From Pseudomonadota bacterium (GTDB taxonomy: Bacteria; Pseudomonadota; Gammaproteobacteria; Burkholderiales; Gallionellaceae): a stretch of DNA of 12,691 nucleotides. The stretch lies in the NCBI GenBank assembly GCA_021783855.1, contig JAJXTL010000081.1:1-12691 (forward strand), read 5' to 3'. Both the position numbers and the translations under genes were made by a program. The number at the start of each line of letters is the position of its first letter. Position 1 is the first letter of the stretch. This document shows, one piece after another, positions 7,720 through 12,691 of this stretch. Below the pieces are notes generated by a model that was not told the DNA's origin, ran no database searches, and worked only from the letters and a program-made list of their open reading frames with translations.

Positions 7720-8112
7720 ATGCAGGAATTACAAAAAACTGACGCCGAATGGCGCGACGAACTCACCCCTGAACAATACAAGGTGTGCCGCCAATGCGGC
7801 ACAGAGCCGCCTTTCACGGGTGAATACTGGGATTGCCATGATGCGGGCGTCTACCGCTGCGTGTGTTGCAATCAAGCGCTGTTCGACACTGCCGCCAAGT
7901 ACGATTCGGGCAGCGGCTGGCCCAGCTTCTGGCAGCCGCTCCAGGCGAGCAACGTATCCGTACACCGCGATACCAGTCACGGCATGGTTCGCGATGAGGT
8001 AAACTGCGCACGTTGCGGTTCACATCTCGGTCATGTATTCCCCGATGGGCCCAGGCCCAGCGGGTTGCGCTTTTGCATTAACTCAGCCGCTCTGGCTCTC
8101 GATAGAAGCTAA
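7720..8112 (+). CDS. msrB: Peptide-methionine (R)-S-oxide reductase MsrB
   Basis: A complete 130-residue MsrB. It reduces the R epimer of methionine sulfoxide in proteins. Two CxxC pairs that hold structural zinc are present (C47/C50 and C96/C99), and the catalytic cysteine is C119 in [20 protein letters not shown] carries serine where many MsrB proteins have the thioredoxin-recycling cysteine (GCGWPS). Extra cysteines occur at C23, C26 and C39 ([12 protein letters not shown] and YWDCHDAG), so recycling may use one of these. No strong Shine-Dalgarno is visible. Its stop lies three bases before yciB, making it the first gene of the msrB-yciB-yciI-bolA-ppiC run. Confidence 0.95.
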   Translation: MQELQKTDAEWRDELTPEQYKVCRQCGTEPPFTGEYWDCHDAGVYRCVCCNQALFDTAAKYDSGSGWPSFWQPLQASNVSVHRDTSHGMVRDEVNCARCGSHLGHVFPDGPRPSGLRFCINSAALALDRS

Positions 8113-8115
8113 ATC

Positions 8116-8730
8116 ATGAAATTGCTGTTCGATGTATTTCCAGTCATCCTGTTCTTTGTTTTTTTCAAGTTCGGCAATTTATACCCTGAAACATCGGAAG
8201 CGATACTTGCGTCCTTCCACATCGTTCTGGGGGAAGAAATAAAACCCGCCATATTTCTTGCTACGTTGGTTTCAATTTTTGCCACCACCGTACAGATCAT
8301 CTGGTCGAAATATCGACAAGGCAAGGTGGACACCATGCTCTGGGTAAGTTTTTTCGTCATCGCGCTGTTCGGCGGCGCCACCCTGATATTTCACAACGAC
8401 ACCTTCATCAGGTGGAAACCCAGCGTGCTGTACTGGCTGTTTTCCATCACGCTGATGGGATCGAACCTGCTGTTCAAAAAGAACCTGATACGCAGCACGC
8501 TAAGCAGTAAAATGGCTCTGCCGGTACGCGTGTGGAACCGTCTGAACCTGAGTTGGGGGCTGTTTTTCGCCGTGCTCGGCTTTATCAACCTGTATGTAGC
8601 TTACAATTACTCCATCGAAACCTGGGTCAATTTCAAACTGTTCGGCTTCACCGGTCTGATGTTGATTTTCATCGTGGCGCAAAGCGCCTGGCTGGCAAAA
8701 TATATCACCGAAAAAAAGGAAAATAATTGA
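8116..8730 (+). CDS. yciB: YciB/IspZ family inner-membrane septation protein
   Basis: A 204-residue integral membrane protein with about five hydrophobic helices. It starts MKLLFDVFPVILFFVFFKF, the hallmark opening of YciB (called intracellular septation protein A in Shigella). GNLYPETSEAI, IIWSKYRQGKVDTMLWVS, and NLSWGLFFAVLGFINLYVAY follow in the order expected for the family. YciB has been linked to envelope integrity and cell division in the inner membrane. The length is slightly above the usual 180-190. The stop codon TGA shares its A with the ATG of the next gene. Confidence 0.95.
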   Translation: MKLLFDVFPVILFFVFFKFGNLYPETSEAILASFHIVLGEEIKPAIFLATLVSIFATTVQIIWSKYRQGKVDTMLWVSFFVIALFGGATLIFHNDTFIRWKPSVLYWLFSITLMGSNLLFKKNLIRSTLSSKMALPVRVWNRLNLSWGLFFAVLGFINLYVAYNYSIETWVNFKLFGFTGLMLIFIVAQSAWLAKYITEKKENN

Positions 8731-9032
8731 TGCTTTATGCAATTACAGGCCAGGATGTGCCGGACAGTCTCGCCAGACGCCAGGCATCTCGCCCTGCCCA
8801 TGTAGCACGCCTGCAAGCGCTGCAAGCACAAGGCCGCCTGATGCTGGCGGGTCCGTTCCCCGCTATCGATGCCGAAGACCCCGGTACTGCGGGGTATACC
8901 GGCAGCCTGATCGTGGCCGAGTTTGCTTCGCTGGCTGAGGCGCAAACCTGGGCGAATGAAGAACCCTACCTTGCCGGCGGCGTCTATGCTCATATCGACG
9001 TCAGGCCATTCAGAAAGACCTTCCCCTCATGA
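8730..9032 (+). CDS. yciI: YciI family protein
   Basis: A 100-residue protein covering one YciI domain (ferredoxin-like fold): MLYAITGQD first strand, RRQASRPAHVARLQALQAQGRL helix with the conserved histidine (residue 25), AGPFPA, and SLIVAEFASLAEAQTW. The biochemical role of most YciI proteins is not established. A TTG one codon earlier is also in frame, but the ATG at 8730 is preferred: it overlaps the yciB stop as TGATG and has AAAAAGGAAAA just upstream. It overlaps bolA by four bases at the other end, so translation of all three is probably coupled. Confidence 0.9.
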   Translation: MLYAITGQDVPDSLARRQASRPAHVARLQALQAQGRLMLAGPFPAIDAEDPGTAGYTGSLIVAEFASLAEAQTWANEEPYLAGGVYAHIDVRPFRKTFPS

Positions 9033-9292
9033 ACCGTATCGAAGCAATGCGAACCCGCCTCGCCACACTCAAGCCGGTTTCTCTCGAAATCGTCGACGAA
9101 AGCCATAAACACGCGGGGCATGCAGGTGCACGAGACGGCGGCGGTCATTATTTGTTACAAATTGTCACAACTGAGTTCACCGGAAAGACTACGACGGCGC
9201 GTCACCGCATGATATATTCCGCACTGGGAGAAATGATGCAGCGTGAAATACACGCCCTCAACATACAGGCGAATACGCCGGAAGAAATTTGA
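9029..9292 (+). CDS. bolA: BolA family transcriptional/Fe-S regulator
   Basis: An 87-residue protein with a single BolA domain: ESHKHAGH, GGHYLLQIV, F-x-G-K, ARHRMIYSALGEMM and EIHALNIQANTPEE occur in family order. The conserved C-terminal histidine (H75) and upstream histidine loop are those used by BolA proteins to share a [2Fe-2S] cluster with monothiol glutaredoxins. BolA proteins act in Fe-S handling and morphology and stress control. The start overlaps the yciI stop as ATGA. The stop is followed after a T-rich stretch by ppiC. Confidence 0.92.
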   Translation: MNRIEAMRTRLATLKPVSLEIVDESHKHAGHAGARDGGGHYLLQIVTTEFTGKTTTARHRMIYSALGEMMQREIHALNIQANTPEEI

Positions 9293-9316
9293 TTTTTTTA
9301 TTTTATGAGGACTTAC

Positions 9317-10045
9317 ATGTTGAAAACTCACAATCTGGCAGCAATGACCATTCTGGCTGCACTGGCGATCAATCCTGCTTTCGCCGAAGACAAATCCGCT
9401 GCCGTGGTGAATGGCGTGTCCATTCCACAGGAGCGCGTTGAAATGAGCGTGAAAGCCGCCGAGGCACAGGGTCGTGCAGACAACCCTGAATTGCGCAAGG
9501 CCATTCGAGACGATCTGATCAACCGCGAAGTGATCGTTCAGGCTGCCGTAAAACAGGGCCTGGATAAAACACCCGCTGTCGTTGAACAAATCGACGTAGC
9601 CAAACAGAACGTACTGGTGAATGCATTTGTACAGGAAAGCATCAAGAAAACCCCGATTACCGATGCACAACTCCTGCAGGAATATGACACCCTCAAAGCC
9701 CGGCTCGGCGACAAGGAATACGAGGTAAGCCACATCCTGGTTAAAACCGAAGCTGAAGCTAAAGAAATCATTGCGAAGCTCGAAAAAAAGGCCAAATTCG
9801 AAAAGCTTGCTGAAAAGTCTATCGATACCGGCTCCGCAGCACATGGCGGATCACTGGGCTGGACAGTACCGAAAAATCTGGTTGAACCCTTCGCCAACGC
9901 CCTGCTTAACCTGAAAAAAGGCGAATACACCAAGGAGCCTGTACAAACACAGTTCGGCTGGCACGTCATCAAGCTGGACAATATTCGCCCGCTGAAAGTG
10001 CCGACTTTCGAAGAACTGAAACCTAAATCGACACAGTGTCCCTAA
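9317..10045 (+). CDS. Periplasmic parvulin-type peptidyl-prolyl isomerase, C-terminus cut short by a stop
   Basis: A 242-residue product with a Sec signal peptide (MLKTHN, hydrophobic stretch, AFA before Glu24), a SurA/PrsA-like N-terminal helical region (about 30-130) and a parvulin rotamase domain (about 135-225) containing YEVSHILVKTEAEA, GGSLGW and TQFGWHVIKLDN. It should assist folding of exported proteins in the periplasm. The ATG at 9317 is preferred over the in-frame one at 9305 because GAGG lies seven bases before it and MLKTHN makes a proper signal. Right after PTFEELKP the residues become unlike the family (KSTQCP) and a TAA ends the frame. The same frame then reads KKVIQ, a second TAA, and SVADLRAAAKIE, which is how these proteins normally end. 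The domain itself is intact, so the shortened protein may work. Confidence 0.88.
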   Translation: MLKTHNLAAMTILAALAINPAFAEDKSAAVVNGVSIPQERVEMSVKAAEAQGRADNPELRKAIRDDLINREVIVQAAVKQGLDKTPAVVEQIDVAKQNVLVNAFVQESIKKTPITDAQLLQEYDTLKARLGDKEYEVSHILVKTEAEAKEIIAKLEKKAKFEKLAEKSIDTGSAAHGGSLGWTVPKNLVEPFANALLNLKKGEYTKEPVQTQFGWHVIKLDNIRPLKVPTFEELKPKSTQCP

Positions 10046-10102
10046 AAAAAGGTAATACAGTAAAGCGTTGCCGACCTGCGCGCAGCAGCAAAAATAGAAT
10101 AA
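10046..10102 (+). pseudogene. Untranslated remnant of the parvulin C-terminus
   Basis: In the frame of the upstream isomerase gene, after TAA at 10043-10045, come KKVIQ, another TAA at 10061-10063, then SVADLRAAAKIE and a final TAA at 10100-10102. The last block matches the family's common ending (VADLR-K-AKIE). The distance from the KP residues to ADL is what I recall for full-length relatives, so substitutions rather than indels appear to have created the stops. Confidence 0.6.
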
Positions 10103-10124
10103 CGATTCTTGTCGGACAACAATC

Positions 10125-10175
10125 AAACGGGCATGCCCGTTTCCCTCACCCAAACCCTCTCCCAAAGGGAGAGGG
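10125..10175. repeat. Palindrome plus REP-like hairpin after the parvulin gene
   Basis: AAACGGGCATGCCCGTTT (10125-10142) is a perfect 18-base palindrome. Fourteen bases later CCCTCTCCC (10155-10163) and GGGAGAGGG (10167-10175) form a perfect nine-pair stem around AAA, introduced by CCCTCACCCAAA. The second element resembles the CCCTCACCC...CCCTCTCCC-GGGAGAGGG repeats scattered between genes in many proteobacteria. Confidence 0.6.
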
Positions 10176-10210
10176 ACAAACGATTCGCTACGCAAGTTTC
10201 ACCTTAAAGA

Positions 10211-10234
10211 AAGGCACCTTCCGGTGCCTTTTTT
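10211..10234 (+). terminator. Rho-independent terminator of the msrB-ppiC operon
   Basis: AAGGCACC, loop TTCC, GGTGCCTT, then TTTT: an eight-pair GC-rich stem with a run of six Ts from 10229. This is the clearest terminator in the window, 166 bases after the first stop of the isomerase gene and before the next promoter. Confidence 0.92.
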
Positions 10235-10264
10235 GATTGTAAAAATAACTGACACTCCACATTA

Positions 10265-10293
10265 TTGACAATAATTCAGCAAGGGAATAACGT
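10265..10293 (+). promoter_or_regulatory. Sigma-70-type promoter of the holin-like gene
   Basis: A perfect -35 TTGACA (10265-10270) is followed after 17 bases by TAACGT (10288-10293), which keeps the most important first, second and last bases of the -10. It lies about 80 bases before the start codon. The spacer contains most of the 16-base repeat AATAATTCAGCAAGGG, so a repressor-type site is possible. Confidence 0.5.
10270..10285. repeat. 16-base intergenic repeat, copy 1
   Basis: AATAATTCAGCAAGGG, identical to 12540-12555. In both places CTTGCCG follows downstream (10302-10308 here), so GCAAG and CTTGC form a short dyad. Confidence 0.6.
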
Positions 10294-10372
10294 TCGGCTC
10301 ACTTGCCGCATCTGCTGGTCTAATGCTTGCACTGCCACGAAGCGGCGCTTGAGAACCGATTGAGGAGGCATT

Positions 10373-10848
10373 ATGACCGACTTGCCCAACCACCAATTAA
10401 GCAGCAGCGCTCAGGTCAGCGCAGTGAGCGATGCTACGAGCAAAAATGCCCTGTCCGCCGATGAAAAGAAGGAACAAAACCGCGAATTTGCCAAGGTTGC
10501 CACTCATCACGAGATGTACGCGCCAGCGGAAAAGCTGACGAATCATACAGATATCCCGCGTGAAATTGAAAGACGGGCACCGGAATCCGAACAGACCAGC
10601 TGGCTTGCGAAAAACATCCACCACCTGCTCGCCCTCGGCATTATGGGGCTCACCTTTGGCTCTACACCGTCGTCATCCTTGGCGGCTCCAAAGACGGCTT
10701 CCTCAAACCGGAAACCAAAGATATCGTCATCTATATCCTGGGAGCCTTAACCACCGGCGCCACTCAGGTCGTCTCCTATTACTTCGGCTCCAGTTCGGGC
10801 AGCGCGTCCAAGAGCAACGCGCTCAGCACGATTGCAAAACGAAAGTAA
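10373..10848 (+). pseudogene. Small two-helix membrane protein (holin-like), broken by a one-base frameshift
   Basis: The gene begins at an ATG with an excellent ribosome site (GAGGAGG). Frame one gives a polar N-terminal region of about 75 residues, then a hydrophobic helix (IHHLLALGIMGLTFG) and derails into a serine/proline-rich tail ending at 10750. In the -1 frame, starting at base 10660, the reading continues naturally: LYTVVILGG, KDGFLKPETKD, a second helix DIVIYILGALTTGATQ, then VVSYYFGSSSGSASK and a basic end, with TAA at 10846-10848. Restoring one base at about 10657-10660 would give a 158-residue protein. Two helices followed by YYFGSS-GS-SK resemble small phage or GTA-type holin-like proteins; that relation is inference. 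It converges on djlA, stops only 17 bases apart. Confidence 0.8.
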
Positions 10849-10865
10849 CGGGTTCGGATTGCTGC

Positions 10866-11639
10866 TCAAACCCCCCGGCTCTTCCTGATCAGGTCATGTG
10901 CCAGCTGAATCTCTTTGGCCTGTTCGGTTGCCATGGCGATCATGTCCGCCGGCATGCCCTGACCTATCAGTTTGTCAGGGTGGTACTGGCTCATCAGACG
11001 GCGGTAGGCGCGCTTGATCTCGGCGTCGCTGCTGCCCTTCGTGACACCCAGCGCCTTATAGGCATCCTCCAGCGCTCCTGCTTCGCCCGCCTGCCCTCCT
11101 GAAAAATGCGACTGATTCAGCACCATGTCCATCAACTGCTTGAAGGCGGCCTGATCGTAGCCAAGACGACCGGCTATATCGGCGAGCAGCGCTTGTTCCG
11201 CCGGATGAAAATGCCCGTCAGCCAGCGCCATCACGATCAGATATACCATCAACATCTGTCTCAAGTTACGGGTATGCCCGCAAATAGCCATGAATCGCTG
11301 GCAGACGGGCGCGATGTCAAATGCGGGATCCGCACCTTGCCTGAACCAGACAATTGCCTGGCTGCGGTGATCGGAAGTCATGCCCAGCTTCTGCATGAAC
11401 TGCTCGACATGATCTATCTCATCCTGAGAGACAACTCCGTCGGCCTTGGCCAGCTTGCCCATGGCGATGAACACCGTTTCCAGGAACACGCCCTGACGCA
11501 GCGCATTCTGCAGAGGGTTGATCGCACCCGCGCCATACGCCCTCAAGCGATCAAAAAACGACCCGACAAAAAAGCCCGCCAGCGCCCCGAAGAATCCGAA
11601 AAAATAATAACCCGTAACAAAACCGATGAACTTGAACAA
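10866..11639 (-). CDS. djlA: DjlA: membrane-anchored co-chaperone (TerB and J domains)
   Basis: A 257-residue protein (E. coli DjlA is 271). A glycine/phenylalanine-rich transmembrane helix spans about residues 5-28, a TerB-like helical domain about 50-170 (AKADGVVSQDE and ALADGHFHPAEQ are its paired acidic motifs), and a J domain ends the protein (190-257) with HPD at 220-222. DjlA is anchored in the inner membrane with its J domain in the cytoplasm, where it stimulates DnaK. The start is TTG at 11639, supported by GGAG five bases upstream and the family-like opening of the helix. It lies 72 bases downstream of tpm on the same strand and probably shares its transcript. Confidence 0.93.
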   Translation of the reverse strand: MFKFIGFVTGYYFFGFFGALAGFFVGSFFDRLRAYGAGAINPLQNALRQGVFLETVFIAMGKLAKADGVVSQDEIDHVEQFMQKLGMTSDHRSQAIVWFRQGADPAFDIAPVCQRFMAICGHTRNLRQMLMVYLIVMALADGHFHPAEQALLADIAGRLGYDQAAFKQLMDMVLNQSHFSGGQAGEAGALEDAYKALGVTKGSSDAEIKRAYRRLMSQYHPDKLIGQGMPADMIAMATEQAKEIQLAHDLIRKSRGV

Positions 11640-11711
11640 GACGACTCCAGAGTAAAAAGTTAAAGCATCCGGGATGGATTCACGCCCGCCCTTTCCGGCA
11701 GCTTTTCCGCA

Positions 11712-12365
11712 TCAGGAGTTCAACGTCAGCAAAAAAATGTTTTCCTGCATGCTGCTCAAACCGCGCTCGACAAAGCGCGGGTTATCCGGCAGCGCATCGA
11801 CCTGCTTTAACAGGCGTACTTCCGCGTATTCGCGATAGAGCGATTCCACCTCGTCGACGGATACCGCAAATGGCGGCCCTGACATTTCTGCCTGCGGATA
11901 ATCGAAAGTGATGAGCAGAATCCGGCTTCCAGGCGGCAATATGCTCACCAGATGGCGCACGTAGCGCTCGCGCATTTCAGGCGGCAGGGCGACCATCGAC
12001 GCGCGGTCGTATACCGCGCTCACCCTTGCCATATCATCAACGCACAGGTCGAAAAAATCACCGCACAGTATGCGTATATCATCCGCTTCACAGCATTCAA
12101 ATTTCCCGCTGCGAACGCGATGCGCCGTGTAGCCGTTTTCCTCGAAAAATGCCTGCGCCGCGATCGGGCTCAGCTCCACACCCAACACCGAAAGGCCCTG
12201 CTTGCGCAGCCACAGCATGTCAAGACTTTTACCGCACAGCGGCACGAACACCAGACTGCCGTCGTCCTGATGCTGCCAATATTGCCGCAGGTAAGGATTA
12301 ATCTCGTCCTGATGAAAGCCGGTTTGCTCCAGCTCCCAACGTTCCAGCCAAAACTCTTTTTTCAT
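11712..12365 (-). CDS. tpm: Thiopurine S-methyltransferase family protein
   Basis: A 217-residue cytoplasmic SAM-dependent methyltransferase, the usual size for bacterial TPMT. It opens FWLERWELEQTGFHQDEINPYL, the family signature, followed by the SAM-binding VFVPLCGKSLDMLWL and GVELSPIAAQAFF, then YDRASMVALPPEMRERY. Bacterial TPMT enzymes methylate thiopurines and some selenium and tellurium compounds; the natural substrate is uncertain. ATG at 12365 has GAGG eight bases upstream. The frame stays open 17 codons further, but that part is not family-like. TATACT on the minus strand at 12405-12410 could be a -10, with no good -35. Confidence 0.93.
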   Translation of the reverse strand: MKKEFWLERWELEQTGFHQDEINPYLRQYWQHQDDGSLVFVPLCGKSLDMLWLRKQGLSVLGVELSPIAAQAFFEENGYTAHRVRSGKFECCEADDIRILCGDFFDLCVDDMARVSAVYDRASMVALPPEMRERYVRHLVSILPPGSRILLITFDYPQAEMSGPPFAVSVDEVESLYREYAEVRLLKQVDALPDNPRFVERGLSSMQENIFLLTLNS

Positions 12366-12539
12366 TTTGATATCCTCTAATGGCTTGGTAAAAGCATGGC
12401 GCCAAGTATAGCGCACCCGAGCAAATCAGCATGCCTTGCCAATCAATATCAGACGTAATTACCAAGAAAATTCGTTGCTGTCATGAACCCGTATCGCCCG
12501 GATTGCTGTACCCTGCATTGGTGATATTGCTTCAACCGG

Positions 12540-12555
12540 AATAATTCAGCAAGGG
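12540..12555. repeat. 16-base intergenic repeat, copy 2
   Basis: AATAATTCAGCAAGGG, identical to 10270-10285. The copy is followed by GGGCG-TAAAG-CGCCC, a five-pair hairpin starting in the last GGG (12553-12567), and by CTTGCCG at 12582-12588, ten bases further away than in copy 1. It lies upstream of tpm. Confidence 0.6.
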
Positions 12556-12611
12556 CGTAAAGCGCCCGAATCATTTGATCTCTTGCCGGATTACGCAGAT
12601 AATTTTACATC

Positions 12612-12691
12612 TCAGTATCGAATGCCATCCAGCGGAGCTAGCCAGTGATCAAACGCGCTGCCCAAACGGAACCACCCCGACTGTCCATTGA
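12612..12691 (-). CDS. Probable 3' end of a minus-strand gene entering from the right edge
   Basis: The last 25 codons before a TGA (12612-12614) read NGQSGWFRLGSAFDHWLAP then LDGIRY. The mix of aromatic, hydrophobic and charged residues looks like a true protein end, and the other minus frames are broken. The family is not recognisable from so short a piece. It could be a chance open frame. Confidence 0.35.
   Translation of the reverse strand, partial: NGQSGWFRLGSAFDHWLAPLDGIRY

Noticed and set aside
8727..8732. TTG start for yciI at 8727
   Set aside because: The ATG one codon later overlaps the yciB stop in the classic TGATG form and fits the family's first residues.
9155..9844. 229-codon open frame on the minus strand
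   Set aside because: It is antisense to bolA and the parvulin gene, both confirmed by motifs; Phe/Cys-rich translation is typical of the opposite strand.
10043..10063. Reassignment of TAA to glutamine
   Set aside because: Several intact genes in the same window end at TAA exactly where their families end, so TAA is a stop here.
10650..10665. Programmed -1 ribosomal frameshift in the holin-like gene
   Set aside because: There is no X-XXY-YYZ slippery heptamer at the junction and no obvious downstream pseudoknot; a simple one-base loss explains it better.

Overview
The window looks like a stretch of ordinary chromosome from a betaproteobacterium, probably a Gallionellales/Nitrosomonadales-type lineage (Sideroxydans/Gallionella-like). 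That placement is inference from family content and gene order: msrB-yciB-yciI-bolA-ppiC in one run, bcp followed by a PIN-PhoH gene, tadA followed by a small YkuD-domain gene, and a haemerythrin-linked diguanylate cyclase. There are no rRNA or tRNA genes, no CRISPR array and no intact transposase.

Layout. At the left edge the start of a minus-strand family-5 substrate-binding lipoprotein (1-271) runs out of the window. It is divergent from ygfZ (452-1471, +). A 545-base gene-free stretch full of inverted repeats follows, then a bacteriohaemerythrin-PAS-GGDEF protein (2017-3486, +). A second gene-poor gap (3487-3946) holds only a 78-codon open frame without a clear start. Three minus-strand genes come next, read tadA, then a YkuD L,D-transpeptidase, then a GNAT acetyltransferase. 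From a divergent promoter region at about 5590-5772 two plus-strand groups follow: bcp-PhoH2-type (5773-7647), then msrB-yciB-yciI-bolA-ppiC (7720-10045). The second group has stop/start overlaps at two junctions and ends at a textbook rho-independent terminator (10211-10234). A good promoter (TTGACA at 10265) then drives a small two-helix holin-like gene that is broken by a one-base frameshift. It converges on a minus-strand pair, tpm (12365-11712) then djlA (11639-10866). The last 80 bases appear to hold the 3' end of another minus-strand gene.

How the genes fit together. Several genes belong to stress and redox maintenance: bcp removes peroxides, msrB repairs oxidised methionine, bolA and ygfZ act around Fe-S cluster assembly, and the haemerythrin cyclase probably links oxygen or another diatomic ligand to c-di-GMP. 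Others serve envelope upkeep (YkuD transpeptidase, YciB, periplasmic parvulin, DjlA).

I did not find a new multi-gene system. The points most worth a second look are local. The ppiC-like gene carries two in-frame TAA codons followed by a family-like C-terminal tail. A small holin-like gene has a clean one-base frameshift. TadA carries an insertion of about 37 residues that contains a hairpin. Nested and competing inverted repeats lie upstream of the cyclase. A 16-base operator-like repeat occurs in two intergenic regions. MsrB and Bcp have unusual cysteine arrangements.
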